Assembly: GCF_004345785.1 (NCBI RefSeq)
Contig: NZ_SLXI01000001.1
Coordinates: forward strand, 186,001 to 250,000
Length of the DNA stretch: 64,000 nucleotides
From: Bisgaardia hudsonensis
GTDB lineage: Bacteria > Pseudomonadota > Gammaproteobacteria > Enterobacterales > Pasteurellaceae
Direction of reading: 5' to 3'
Positions 50,864-60,555 of this stretch are shown one piece after another. Every line of letters begins with the position of its first letter. The stretch's first letter is position 1. Under the pieces are notes generated by a model. That model saw only the letters and a list, made by a program, of their open reading frames with translations. It was not told the DNA's origin and searched no databases. A program made the position numbers and the translations under genes.

Positions 50864-53842
50864 ATGAAAAGAATGTTAATTAATGCGACTCAAAAAGAAG
50901 AGTTGCGCGTTGCTTTAGTTGATGGGCAACGATTATTTGATTTGGATATAGAAAGTCCAGGTCATGAGCAAAAGAAATCAAATATCTATAAAGGACGAAT
51001 TACTCGTGTTGAGCCAAGCCTTGAAGCTGCATTTGTTGATTATGGTGCAGATCGTCACGGCTTTTTACCTTTAAAGGAGATTGCGCGAGAATATTTTCCT
51101 GAGGGATATGTTTATCAAGGCCGCCCAAATATTCGTGATATTTTAAGCGAAGGGCAAGAAGTTATCGTTCAAGTCAATAAAGAAGAACGTGGTAATAAAG
51201 GTGCAGCGTTAACTACCTTTATTTCTTTAGCGGGCAGTTATTTGGTGATTATGCCAAATAATCCTCGTGCTGGCGGTATTTCTCGTCGTATAGAAGGTGA
51301 TGACCGTTTAGAGTTAAAAGAAGCTTTAAGTTCTTTAGATGTGCCAGATGGAGTGGGTTTAATTGTGCGAACTGCTGGCGTGGGTAAATCGCCAGAAGAA
51401 TTGCAATGGGATTTACAAGTATTGTTACGCCATTGGGAAGCAATTAAACAAGCGTCTAAAAATCGTCCAGCACCATTTTTAATTCATCAAGAAAGTGATG
51501 TGATTGTTCGTGCTATTCGTGATTATTTACGCCGAGATATTGGTGAGATCTTGATTGATAGCCCTAAAATTTATGAGAAAGCAAAAGCTCACATTAAACT
51601 AGTACGTCCAGATTTTATTAATCGTGTTAAGCTTTATCAAGGGGAGATTCCTTTATTTAGCCATTACCAAATCGAATCTCAGATTGAGTCCGCTTTTCAA
51701 CGTGAAGTACGTTTGCCGTCTGGTGGATCGATTGTTATTGATGTAACTGAAGCGTTAATTGCAATTGATATTAACTCTGCTCGTTCTACTCGTGGTGGCG
51801 ATATTGAAGAAACTGCATTAAATACTAATCTTGAAGCTGCCGATGAAATAGCTCGTCAATTACGTTTACGTGATTTAGGTGGATTAGTAGTTATTGACTT
51901 TATTGATATGACGCCAGTTCGTCATCAACGTGAAGTTGAAAATCGTATGCGTGATGCGGTTAGACAAGATCGTGCGAGAATTCAGATTAGTCGTATTTCT
52001 CGTTTTGGTTTATTGGAAATGTCTCGTCAGCGTTTAAGCCCATCACTTGGAGAATCATCTCATCATATTTGTCCTCGTTGTCAAGGCACTGGAAAAATTC
52101 GTGATAATGAGTCTTTATCTCTGTCTATTTTACGTTTACTTGAAGAGGAAGCATTAAAAGAGAATACTAAACAAGTACATACGGTTGTGCCTGTTGAAAT
52201 AGCCTCTTATTTGTTGAATGAAAAGCGTAAGGCTATTTATAGTATAGAAAAACGCCATTCTGTTGATATTGTTGTTGCACCAAGTGAAGCAATGGAAACC
52301 CCTCATTTTGGTGTGTTCCGTGTGCGTGACGGCGAAGAAGTTACCGAGTTAAGCTATAATTTGGCAAAACTTCACGAACAAGATGATATTTTTGTTCCTG
52401 AGGAGTCGTTAGTTTCTCGTAATGTCGAAGTGGCTGCTGTTACAAGTGAAACTATGTTGGAAAATGCAGCTGTTTCATTAGCGATTGATACGCCTGCACC
52501 AATGCCTGTTGAGAAACCGAAAAAACAATCTTTATTATCTTGTATTATTGCAAAAATAAAAGCGTTATTCTCATCTCCTGAACCAGTTAAAGAGAAAGAG
52601 AAGAAAAGCCATAAACATAGTAGAAATGGTAATCGTCAACGTCGTGGTCAAGAAAATCGTAATAATCGCCGTCATTTAAATGAGAATGCCGAGAAGAAAA
52701 ACGATGAGCGTAATGATAAAACTGATAATAAAGTAAATCGTAATAGCGATAGAAATAACAAACGCAATAAAAAGAATACGTTGGCTAATACTGTCTTGCC
52801 AAAAGAGAATGCTGTTTCAAATGAAATTGTTGAAACTATTGTTGAAGAGGCAGTAGAAAAACCAATTCAGCAACGTCGTCAACGTCGTGATTTACGCAAA
52901 AAAGTAAGAATTAATGATGTAGAAACTGTTGCTGAAAATGTATTAGAGGATTCTGATGTTGTCGATACTGGTGATGTTATTCTTGAGAATAATGTAGTTG
53001 AATCTAAACTAACAGAGAATACAGCCGTATTGCCTGAGCCGTTGATTACATCAGATGAAACGATTGTTGATGATGTTGTTGCCGATACGAATGATGATGT
53101 GAATGTCGATGAGAAACGTAAGGAATATTCTGGACGTAATCAACGCCGTTTACCTCGCCATTTACGTATTAATAATCAACGTCGCCGTCGTAATAATACC
53201 ACTCATTCTAATGAGATTAAATCGCCTATGCCATTGTTTGCCGCTGTGGCTTCTCCAGAGTTGGCTAGTGGTAAAGTGTGTATTGATCCTCAGATTGTTG
53301 CAACTAAGAATGTTGGCTTTTTATCAGTAGATGAGTTATTGGAGCAACAAGATAACGAGTTACGTAAGGAAAAAGAAGATATTGTTATTCTTACTCCAGC
53401 TTCGGAAATTGTTGTTGATAATGATGAATCAAAATTGTTAGATAATTTTATTGTGCAACCTGCTAATGAATCTTTAGAGAAAAAATTGAAAGATAATTTA
53501 GAGCGAGTTAGCGAGAAACAAGAAGATTTATCTACACTAACTAATGTTGCGAACTCTGATGTGTCAGAGGAGACGTTGATATCTGATACCTTTAAAGAAG
53601 ATAAACCGGTTGCGTTTGAACGCAATTATAACTTTGAGGGTAAATTAGGTACGTTTTCTAGAGTACAGCATATTAGGTCTGAAATAACTCAAGCTAAAGC
53701 AACAGAGGAAATATTTAACGCTTATCCTATTGTTGAGTGGAAAGAATCCCGCTATTATTTCTATGGGAAAGGGGCTGCTGGACATCATTGTGCGGTAAGC
53801 CATATTTATTCTGAAGCTACTCAAGCAAAAGCGGAAGAATAA
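50864..53842 (+). CDS. rne: Ribonuclease E
   Basis: A 992-residue endonuclease, scaffold of the RNA degradosome. The catalytic half has the S1 domain (about 39-119), metal-binding D302 and D345, and zinc-link cysteines C403 and C406 (CPRC); these sit one residue below E. coli numbering. The C-terminal half is disordered, with two Arg/Lys-rich stretches (about 595-640 and 765-795) for RNA or helicase binding. The end [10 protein letters not shown]...KAEE (966-992) matches the PNPase-binding tail of E. coli; a diverged copy is at 924-949. The ATG at 50864 gives the conserved [10 protein letters not shown]. Confidence 0.96.
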   Translation: MKRMLINATQKEELRVALVDGQRLFDLDIESPGHEQKKSNIYKGRITRVEPSLEAAFVDYGADRHGFLPLKEIAREYFPEGYVYQGRPNIRDILSEGQEVIVQVNKEERGNKGAALTTFISLAGSYLVIMPNNPRAGGISRRIEGDDRLELKEALSSLDVPDGVGLIVRTAGVGKSPEELQWDLQVLLRHWEAIKQASKNRPAPFLIHQESDVIVRAIRDYLRRDIGEILIDSPKIYEKAKAHIKLVRPDFINRVKLYQGEIPLFSHYQIESQIESAFQREVRLPSGGSIVIDVTEALIAIDINSARSTRGGDIEETALNTNLEAADEIARQLRLRDLGGLVVIDFIDMTPVRHQREVENRMRDAVRQDRARIQISRISRFGLLEMSRQRLSPSLGESSHHICPRCQGTGKIRDNESLSLSILRLLEEEALKENTKQVHTVVPVEIASYLLNEKRKAIYSIEKRHSVDIVVAPSEAMETPHFGVFRVRDGEEVTELSYNLAKLHEQDDIFVPEESLVSRNVEVAAVTSETMLENAAVSLAIDTPAPMPVEKPKKQSLLSCIIAKIKALFSSPEPVKEKEKKSHKHSRNGNRQRRGQENRNNRRHLNENAEKKNDERNDKTDNKVNRNSDRNNKRNKKNTLANTVLPKENAVSNEIVETIVEEAVEKPIQQRRQRRDLRKKVRINDVETVAENVLEDSDVVDTGDVILENNVVESKLTENTAVLPEPLITSDETIVDDVVADTNDDVNVDEKRKEYSGRNQRRLPRHLRINNQRRRRNNTTHSNEIKSPMPLFAAVASPELASGKVCIDPQIVATKNVGFLSVDELLEQQDNELRKEKEDIVILTPASEIVVDNDESKLLDNFIVQPANESLEKKLKDNLERVSEKQEDLSTLTNVANSDVSEETLISDTFKEDKPVAFERNYNFEGKLGTFSRVQHIRSEITQAKATEEIFNAYPIVEWKESRYYFYGKGAAGHHCAVSHIYSEATQAKAEE

Positions 53843-53876
53843 ACGTTATATTATTAGAATCTTTATTTTAGTATAA

Positions 53877-53912
53877 AAATAAACCACATTATGTATTTAA
53901 TGTGGTTTATTT
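53877..53912. terminator. Bidirectional terminator between rne and ycaO
   Basis: AAATAAACCACATTA / TAATGTGGTTTATTT, a 15-bp stem with a 6-base loop, between convergent genes. Confidence 0.85.
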
Positions 53913-53942
53913 ATTTAGGCTGATTTAAGTTTTATTTTGAGA

Positions 53943-55706
53943 TTATTGCCAATTTTCCCTTTTCGCTTTTTGTAGCTTTTCATAGGCATTGAGTAGCTGT
54001 TGATGTTCTTTAAAATGTATTAAATATTCATCATCAGCCTGTAAATCATAGAACGGATTTGCACCTTGTAATATTTGCCATACTTGGTTGGTTGTTTCTT
54101 TACCATACATTTTTTCAAAAATCATTAAATACTCTTGCGGTGATCTTTGTTTATCAGCAAACAATGTAATGCTATTAATTAAGCAACGGTAATAATTTTT
54201 TCTTGTTTCTGTAAACACGGAAGTATTGATATTTAATGTCCAGTTTGCCCATTCTAAAGCATTTTCTAGATCATTAATCGCTAAATATAACATTGATTTT
54301 AATTCACCAATACGTAAGGTTGACCAACCAGACTGACGTGGTGCAACTATGCCAATAAATTCTCGAACACGAGTAAGATCATCAATATTCTGTGCATCAA
54401 GTTCATCTAATAATTCTTGATAAGTTTCTTTGTCGTGGTGGAAATGTGGTAAGTCTAAAATAATTTCCCGCCAATCCATTCCCATATTGTTATTGGCATA
54501 AATTAAATCATCAACAGGATAAATTTCTGACATACTTGGTACAATTACTCGGCAAGCATAGACATCAAGATGTTGATAATCCATTATATAGACTTCTTTT
54601 TGTTCTGTTTGGAATATCGCCATTAGGTTTTCATATTCTTGTTGTGTAGAAGGGGCGGAAAAATTCCAATCAGTAAATTCAAAGTCAGTTTCTTGTTTGA
54701 AAAGATCCCAAGAGATTAATCCACTTGAATCTATGAAATGGGTTTCGAGATTGGCGAGATCGGCTACATCTTCGTTGTTAAATGAAGGTGCGGTAAAGAC
54801 ATCTAAATCTTTTAAGTTACGCCCTTGTAGTAATTCTGTTACAGTTCTTTCTAGGGCAACTTGGAAATTTGGGTGCGCACCAAAAGAAGCGAAACAAGTG
54901 CCATTACTCGGGTTAATTAAGATAACGCAAATTACTGGGTATTGACCACCTAATGAGGCATCATAAGCAAGAATAGGAAAGCCTTCTTCTTCTAATTTTT
55001 GAATAGAGGCTTGAATAGATGGATAACGAGATAATACCTCTTCTGGAATAAGCGGTAAGCTAATTGCCTCAGCTATAATTTTATTTTTTACATAGCGTTC
55101 AAATATTTCGGATAATCCTTGTACTCTTGCTTCGTATTTACTATTTCCTGCTGACATACCATTAGATACATAGAGATTAGCAATAATACTTTGAGGAATA
55201 TAAACGGTTTCTTGGGTTGATTGTTGAACATAAGGCATAGCGACAATGCCTCGTTCATCATTGCCAGATTGTAAATCAATTAATAGATCTGGGGTTAATT
55301 CTTGATTTGGATCGTAATAATTAAGTAATTCTTCATTTAATAGACCTTCAGGCAAGGTATTTTCATCAGTAATTGAAAACCATTTTTCATTTGGATAATG
55401 TACGAAATCATCATTCGCTATATTTTTTCCAAGATAAAAATCTGCAAAAAAGTAGTTGGTAGAAAGACGTTCAAAATATTCGCCAAGAGCTGAGGCAAGC
55501 GCTGCTTTTTTTGTTGCACCTTTTCCATTTGAAAAACAAAGCGGGCAATCTTTATCTCTAATATGAACAGACCAGACATTTGGTACTGGATTTAGCCAAG
55601 ATACTTCTTCAATATTGAAATTAAGTGCGGTCAATTTTTGTTGAAATTTTTGGATACTTTCTTCTAAAGCTGCATCCTTACCTAAAATAAATGTTTTTTC
55701 TGACAT
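53943..55706 (-). CDS. ycaO: YcaO, ATP-dependent accessory factor of S12 methylthiolation
   Basis: A 587-residue YcaO-domain protein, almost the E. coli length (586). It aligns from FILGKDAALEESIQKFQQKL and WLNPVPNVWSVHIRDKDCPLC onwards; in E. coli YcaO helps RimO modify ribosomal protein S12. The ATP-binding YcaO core covers about residues 60-390, then a helical tail. No azole or thioamide peptide genes adjoin it, so a RiPP role is unlikely. The frame opens 20 codons earlier; the ATG at 55706 with TAGGA is preferred. Confidence 0.92.
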   Translation of the reverse strand: MSEKTFILGKDAALEESIQKFQQKLTALNFNIEEVSWLNPVPNVWSVHIRDKDCPLCFSNGKGATKKAALASALGEYFERLSTNYFFADFYLGKNIANDDFVHYPNEKWFSITDENTLPEGLLNEELLNYYDPNQELTPDLLIDLQSGNDERGIVAMPYVQQSTQETVYIPQSIIANLYVSNGMSAGNSKYEARVQGLSEIFERYVKNKIIAEAISLPLIPEEVLSRYPSIQASIQKLEEEGFPILAYDASLGGQYPVICVILINPSNGTCFASFGAHPNFQVALERTVTELLQGRNLKDLDVFTAPSFNNEDVADLANLETHFIDSSGLISWDLFKQETDFEFTDWNFSAPSTQQEYENLMAIFQTEQKEVYIMDYQHLDVYACRVIVPSMSEIYPVDDLIYANNNMGMDWREIILDLPHFHHDKETYQELLDELDAQNIDDLTRVREFIGIVAPRQSGWSTLRIGELKSMLYLAINDLENALEWANWTLNINTSVFTETRKNYYRCLINSITLFADKQRSPQEYLMIFEKMYGKETTNQVWQILQGANPFYDLQADDEYLIHFKEHQQLLNAYEKLQKAKRENWQ

Positions 55707-55878
55707 GGATTTTCCTATTTTATTGAAATTGTTTTGCATAATAGATAACTTTTGATTATGTCGCAAGATGATAAGGTTATTAGTTATGTAAAATCATTAT
55801 AAGTGATTATTATATTGAGTTTATTTGTACAATCTCTATGCGAACAATTCAGAAATTAAAAAAAATTAAAAAAAAGGG

Positions 55879-55907
55879 TTGACGATTAGGGAAGATATTA
55901 GCATAAT
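55879..55907 (+). promoter_or_regulatory. tRNA operon promoter
   Basis: TTGACG (-35) and CATAAT (-10) are 17 bases apart, followed by a GC-rich discriminator (CCCCGC), the hallmark of stringently controlled stable-RNA promoters. Confidence 0.75.
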
Positions 55908-55943
55908 TAGCCCCGCAAAGCCGATGAGGTGAATGCGTGTAAT

Positions 55944-56020
55944 GGCTATGTAGCTCAGCTGGTTAGAGCACAACACTCATAATGTTGGGGTCACAGGTTC
56001 GAATCCCGTCATAGCCACCA
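55944..56020 (+). tRNA. metT: tRNA-Met (CAT), elongator type
   Basis: A 77-base cloverleaf with encoded CCA. The anticodon stem CAACA/TGTTG holds loop CTCATAA; the T arm is ACAGGTTCGAATCCCGT. It closely resembles E. coli metT and, as there, leads a Met-Leu-Gln array. Confidence 0.96.
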
Positions 56021-56027
56021 TTTACAT

Positions 56028-56112
56028 GCGGGAATGGCGAAATTGGTAGACGCACCAGATTTAGGTTCTGGCGCCGCGAGGTGTGTGGGTTCAAGTCCCT
56101 CTTCCCGCACCA
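56028..56112 (+). tRNA. leuW: tRNA-Leu (TAG)
   Basis: An 85-base class II tRNA with a long variable arm and encoded CCA. The anticodon stem CCAGA/TCTGG holds loop TTTAGGT. It lies 7 bases after tRNA-Met, as metT-leuW in E. coli. Confidence 0.96.
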
Positions 56113-56138
56113 TTCATTAGCTTGCAGTCATTAGTAGG

Positions 56139-56213
56139 TGGGGTATCGCCAAGCGGTAAGGCACTGGGTTTTGATCTCAGCATACCTAGGTTCGAATCCT
56201 AGTACCCCAGCCA
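56139..56213 (+). tRNA. glnU: tRNA-Gln (TTG), copy 1
   Basis: A 75-base tRNA beginning TGGGGTATCG and ending TACCCCAGCCA; the anticodon loop is TTTTGAT. It is identical to copy 2. Confidence 0.96.
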
Positions 56214-56256
56214 TACTATCAATATATTCTTGATAATTCCTTTAAATTTCTTTAAT

Positions 56257-56331
56257 TGGGGTATCGCCAAGCGGTAAGGCACTGGGTTTTGATCTCAGCA
56301 TACCTAGGTTCGAATCCTAGTACCCCAGCCA
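56257..56331 (+). tRNA. tRNA-Gln (TTG), copy 2
   Basis: Identical in all 75 bases to copy 1, 43 bases downstream. I see no CTG-anticodon tRNA-Gln in the array, unlike E. coli, which adds glnV/glnX. Confidence 0.96.
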
Positions 56332-56667
56332 TATTTCTTTCGTATTTTTTCTATATTTATTTTTACCTTTCTGATTTTTTGATCTTTTTTATTTATTATT
56401 TTTAAATTATTAATTTTTTGTTAAAAAATATTAAATTCTTTTATTTCTATTGTTAATAGATTTATCTGCTAGCTTATTTTGGACTAATTGGTTTTTTATT
56501 TTTTATTATTCATTTTATTAGTTTTTTGTTTTTTGATTTTTGGTATTTTAATACTGTTGTTAGATTATTATTCTAAAATAATGTTTCTTTTTTATATAAA
56601 ATTTTGGTAAATTACTAGTCTATTTTAAAGATTAGTATTTTATTAATTCATTCATTAAGAGGTTATT
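56332..56667 (+). other. T-rich intergenic region between the tRNAs and the NRAMP-like gene
   Basis: These 336 bases hold no gene. The plus strand is strongly T-biased for some 270 bases with no clear hairpin after the last tRNA, so the tRNA transcript may end by a run of U or by Rho. A ribosome site (AAGAGG) for the next gene lies at the end. Confidence 0.5.
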
Positions 56668-57939
56668 ATGGCGGAAGAAAATAGCAACAACATTATTAAA
56701 TCAACTTGGAAATCAAAATATGCTGCATTAGGTCCTGGAATATTAATGGCTTCAGCTGCAGTTGGTGGTTCACACTTAATTGCTTCCACTCAAGCTGGCG
56801 CTATTTATGGTTGGCAACTTGCTATTATTGTGATTTTAGCTAATTTATTTAAATATCCTTTCTTTCGTTTTGGCGTTCAATATACATTAGATTCTGGTAA
56901 TTCTTTATTAGATGGCTATAAGCAAAAAGGACAAATTTATCTTTGGGTTTTCTTTGTACTTAGTGTCTTTGCGACTATTATTAATATTGCTGCGGTAGGC
57001 TTAGTATGTGCGGCTATTTTAAGTTTTGTGTTACCGTCTAGCGTCCCTATTTCAATTTTAAGTTTTATTGTTATTTCACTAAGTGCTTTGATTTTATTAA
57101 TGGGTAAATATCGCCTTTTAGATGGATTATCTAAGATTATAATGATTACTTTAACGATCACGACTGTTATAGCGGTTGTGATTGCTTTTACTCGTAATGG
57201 GGTTTCAGGTGCGGTAACGGATGGGTTTATTTCCCCTTCTCCTTGGAATCTTGCTGGGTTAGGCTTTATTGTTGCATTAATGGGCTGGATGCCTGCACCT
57301 ATTGAATTTTCTGCGATTACTTCTATGTGGTCAGTAGCAAAAAATAGATTAAAAAAGGTAACCTATGAAGATGGTATTTTTGATTTTAATGTAGGATATA
57401 TTGGTACTGGTCTTCTTGCTCTTGTTTTTCTTGCTTTGGGGGCATTAGTCCAATTTGGTTCAGGTACAGCAGTGGAAATGGCGGGAGTAAAATATATTGG
57501 ACAATTAATTAATATGTATTCTTCGACTATTGGAGAATGGGCAAAAGGATTAATTACTTTTATTGCATTTATGTGTATGTTTGGTACAACAATTACTGCT
57601 TTAGATGGTTACTCTCGTATTAATGTTGAAAGTCTAAGATTATTAATGAATAAGAAAGAAAGTAGTCCAAAAACACTTAATTTAGCTATATTAGCCGCAT
57701 CTTGTGCTGGATTAGCCATTGTTTTTTATTTTAAAAGTGCGGTTGGTCCAATGTTAAAATTTGCGATGATTGCTTCTTTTGTTTCTACACCAATTTTTGC
57801 AGCACTTAATCTTTCATTAGTATTGAAAGGAAAACATAAAGTGAAAGGTCCATTATTATGGTTATCTTTTATAGGGCTTGTTTATTTAAGTGGGTTTGCT
57901 TTATTGTTTATCGCTAATCAAATGGGTTGGTTAAGTTAA
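56668..57939 (+). CDS. NRAMP-superfamily transporter with non-canonical metal site
   Basis: A 423-residue protein with about eleven membrane segments. The helix-1 frame GPGILMASA...QAGAIYGW aligns with NRAMP GPGFLVAMA...QAGA, but the DPGN metal-binding residues are G33-G34-S35-H36. Helix 6 has M208-P209-A210-P211 where Mn/Fe carriers have MPHN. The substrate is therefore uncertain; related NRAMP-like proteins may move other cations or substrates. It carries an uptake signal (57735). Convergent with nagE. Confidence 0.8.
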   Translation: MAEENSNNIIKSTWKSKYAALGPGILMASAAVGGSHLIASTQAGAIYGWQLAIIVILANLFKYPFFRFGVQYTLDSGNSLLDGYKQKGQIYLWVFFVLSVFATIINIAAVGLVCAAILSFVLPSSVPISILSFIVISLSALILLMGKYRLLDGLSKIIMITLTITTVIAVVIAFTRNGVSGAVTDGFISPSPWNLAGLGFIVALMGWMPAPIEFSAITSMWSVAKNRLKKVTYEDGIFDFNVGYIGTGLLALVFLALGALVQFGSGTAVEMAGVKYIGQLINMYSSTIGEWAKGLITFIAFMCMFGTTITALDGYSRINVESLRLLMNKKESSPKTLNLAILAASCAGLAIVFYFKSAVGPMLKFAMIASFVSTPIFAALNLSLVLKGKHKVKGPLLWLSFIGLVYLSGFALLFIANQMGWLS

Positions 57940-57952
57940 TTTAAGATATAAA

Positions 57953-57977
57953 AAAGCCACTGATACTATCAGTGGCT
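57953..57977. terminator. Bidirectional terminator between the NRAMP-like gene and nagE
   Basis: AAAGCCACTGA / TCAGTGGCTTT with a 5-base loop between convergent genes. Confidence 0.87.
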
Positions 57978-57997
57978 TTAGCTATTCAATAAAAGAA

Positions 57998-59452
57998 TTA
58001 TAATTGTTTCATTGTATCTGCAATAAGCTCAGCCTCTGGCCCTAAAATAACTTGTAAGTTATTTTCACCTAGTTTTACGTTACCTTTTGAACCTAATGCT
58101 TTTAATTTTGCTTCATCAATTTTAGATCTATCCGCTAAAGTTAAACGAAGTCTTGTAATACAAGCGTCAATGGCGACAAGATTATCTTTTCCGCCTAATG
58201 CGTCTACGAAACCTTTTGCTCTTTCTTCACGAGAGACATTTTGTGTCTCTACTTGAGATTCAACTTGATCGTCTTCACGTCCTGGTGTTTTGAGATTAAA
58301 TGCTTTAATTACTGCTCTGAACACAAGATAATAGATAACACCAAATACAACGCCTTGAACTAATAGCATATACCATTGGATTGCAAGTGGATTTCTAGAA
58401 GATAATACCATATCCACAAGACCTGCGCTGAACCCAAATCCAGCAATCCATTGCATTGATGCGGCGATAAATACAGATATACCAGTTAATAAAGCGTGAA
58501 TGACATAGAGTACTGGAGCGACAAACATAAAGGCAAATTCAAGAGGTTCAGTTATACCCGTAAAGAATGATGCAAGTGCAGCTGCAAACATAATAGAGGC
58601 TACTTGTGCTTTTTTAGCTGGTTTTGCACTATGATAAATAGCCAAACCAGCTGCAGGTAAACCAAACATCATAATAGGGAAGAAACCAGCTTGATACATA
58701 CCTGTAATGCCTACAACGGCTTTGCCTTCAGCAAGTGATTTTGCACCACCCAAGAAGTTCGGTATATCGTTAATACCAGCAACATCAAACCAGAATACTG
58801 AGTTTAGTGCGTGGTGTAATCCGACAGGAATAAGTAGGCGGTTGAAAAATGCGTAGATACCAGCTCCTGTTGCACCTAAATCTTTGATACTTTCACCAAA
58901 GCTAACTAACGCATTGAAAATTGCAGGCCAAATATAAAGTAAAACAAATGAAACTAAGATCATTACAACTGACACTACAATAGGTACTAGACGTTTTCCA
59001 CTAAAGAAAGCGAGTGCTTTTGGTAATTCTACTTGATAGAAACGGTTGTATAGCTCGGCAGAAATGACACCTACGAGGATACCAATAAATTGGTTATTGA
59101 TTTTTCCAAAAGCTGCTGGAACTTGATCTGCTGCTATTCCTTCTAATTGTGCAACAGCACCAGGGGAAAGAAGTGTGGTTACAACAAGGTAACCCACTAA
59201 ACCAGAAAGTGCCGCAGATCCATGTTTATCTTTTGACATACCAAATGCAACACCTACAGCAAAAAGTATTGCCATATTATCAATGATGGCAGCTCCAGAT
59301 TTAATGAGAAGAGCAGCTAATTGACTGTTTCCACCCCATCCATCTGGATCTAACCAGTAGCCGATTCCCATTAATACAGCAGCTGCTGGTAATGCTGCAA
59401 CAGGTACCATTAATGCTCGACCTATTTTTTGTAAATAACCGAGAATATTCAT
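57998..59452 (-). CDS. nagE: N-acetylglucosamine-specific PTS enzyme IICB
   Basis: A 484-residue PTS transporter: a IIC membrane domain (about residues 1-370) opening NILGYLQKIGRALMVPVAALPAAAVL-like, then a IIB domain with the phosphorylated cysteine C431 in AIDACITRLRL. It lacks the fused IIA domain of E. coli NagE (648 residues), so it must use a separate IIA such as Crr. Placement opposite nagB-nagA supports GlcNAc over glucose. The shared upstream region has CRP-like and palindromic sites. Confidence 0.85.
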   Translation of the reverse strand: MNILGYLQKIGRALMVPVAALPAAAVLMGIGYWLDPDGWGGNSQLAALLIKSGAAIIDNMAILFAVGVAFGMSKDKHGSAALSGLVGYLVVTTLLSPGAVAQLEGIAADQVPAAFGKINNQFIGILVGVISAELYNRFYQVELPKALAFFSGKRLVPIVVSVVMILVSFVLLYIWPAIFNALVSFGESIKDLGATGAGIYAFFNRLLIPVGLHHALNSVFWFDVAGINDIPNFLGGAKSLAEGKAVVGITGMYQAGFFPIMMFGLPAAGLAIYHSAKPAKKAQVASIMFAAALASFFTGITEPLEFAFMFVAPVLYVIHALLTGISVFIAASMQWIAGFGFSAGLVDMVLSSRNPLAIQWYMLLVQGVVFGVIYYLVFRAVIKAFNLKTPGREDDQVESQVETQNVSREERAKGFVDALGGKDNLVAIDACITRLRLTLADRSKIDEAKLKALGSKGNVKLGENNLQVILGPEAELIADTMKQL

Positions 59453-59562
59453 TATTTAACTCCTTTCAGTATAAAACTTTTCGATTATAACGTTCTTTAT
59501 TTTAACCTTCTTGTAGCTAATGAGTAACTAAAATTAGTTAGATATAAAGACGAGAATACTAT

Positions 59563-59577
59563 ATTCTTATTAAGAAT
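59563..59577. promoter_or_regulatory. Palindrome in the nagE-nagB divergent region
   Basis: ATTCTTA-T-TAAGAAT is a perfect inverted repeat 28 bases from the CRP-like site. It may be a repressor operator (NagC or another regulator); it does not match the E. coli NagC consensus as I recall it. Confidence 0.4.
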
Positions 59578-59604
59578 TTTTGTAAATTTAATTTAAATCG
59601 GATT

Positions 59605-59620
59605 TGTGATAAATATCACT
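59605..59620. promoter_or_regulatory. Candidate CRP site in the nagE-nagB region
   Basis: TGTGA-TAAATA-TCACT matches nine of ten consensus positions, between the divergent nagE and nagB genes, where CRP control is known in E. coli. Confidence 0.65.
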
Positions 59621-59741
59621 ATTTTGAAATAAGTCATATTTTTCATTAGATTTTGGAAATTAGTTGACCTATAATGTTGTAAATGAAATAAAACTTCAAT
59701 ATTTGTTTTGAAATATAAAAAAAACTCTAAAGGTGGTTATT

Positions 59742-60545
59742 ATGCGTCTAATTCCATTAAAAACATCTACTCAAGTAAGTAAATGGGCTTCTCGTCACAT
59801 TGTTGATCATATTAATGCGTTTTCTCCGACAGCAGATCGTCCATTCGTATTAGGATTGCCTACTGGTGGTACGCCATTGGAAACATATAAAGAATTAATA
59901 AAGTTATATGAAGCAGGGGAAGTAAGCTTTAAACATGTTGTCACATTTAATATGGATGAATATGTTGGTTTACCAAAAGAGCACCCAGAAAGTTACCATT
60001 CATTTATGCACAATAATTTTTTCAATCATATTGATATTCCAAAAGAAAATATTAATATTTTAAACGGAAATACCGATGATCATGATGCTGAATGCCGTCG
60101 CTATGAAGAAAAAATTAAATCTTATGGAAAAATAAATTTATTTATGGGAGGCGTTGGTGTTGATGGACATATTGCGTTTAACGAACCCGCTTCATCATTA
60201 TCTTCTCGTACTCGAATTAAAACCTTAACTGAGGATACATTAATTGCTAACTCTCGTTTCTTTGATAATGATGTAAATAAAGTACCTAAATATTCATTAA
60301 CTATTGGCGTGGGTACATTATTAGATGCAGAAGAGGTAATGATCTTGGTTACTGGTTATAACAAAGCATTGGCATTACAAGCTTGTGTAGAAGGAAGTGT
60401 TAACCATTTATGGACAGTCAGTGCGTTACAAATGCATCCTCATGCCGTTGTGGTGTGTGATGAACCAGCAACACAAGAGTTAAAAGTGAAAACTGTGAAA
60501 TATTTTACTGAGTTAGAAGCTAGAGCGATTCATAGCGTATTATAG
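59742..60545 (+). CDS. nagB: Glucosamine-6-phosphate deaminase
   Basis: A 267-residue enzyme converting glucosamine-6-P to fructose-6-P and ammonia. [26 protein letters not shown] (catalytic Asp region) and [17 protein letters not shown] are all present. The frame includes an upstream GTG, but the ATG at 59742 gives [12 protein letters not shown], the family start, with AAGGTGG before it. nagA follows after 10 bases. Confidence 0.97.
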   Translation: MRLIPLKTSTQVSKWASRHIVDHINAFSPTADRPFVLGLPTGGTPLETYKELIKLYEAGEVSFKHVVTFNMDEYVGLPKEHPESYHSFMHNNFFNHIDIPKENINILNGNTDDHDAECRRYEEKIKSYGKINLFMGGVGVDGHIAFNEPASSLSSRTRIKTLTEDTLIANSRFFDNDVNKVPKYSLTIGVGTLLDAEEVMILVTGYNKALALQACVEGSVNHLWTVSALQMHPHAVVVCDEPATQELKVKTVKYFTELEARAIHSVL

Positions 60546-60555
60546 GAGAGAGATA

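Noticed and set aside
53943-55706. YcaO as the core of a new azoline or thioamide peptide (RiPP) cluster
   Set aside because: The protein matches E. coli YcaO over its whole length, and the neighbours are rne and tRNAs with no precursor peptide, dehydrogenase or exporter.
56139-56331. tRNA-Gln duplication as integration (att) sites of a mobile element
   Set aside because: Only 43 bases separate the copies and no integrase or foreign gene is present; a plain tandem duplication.
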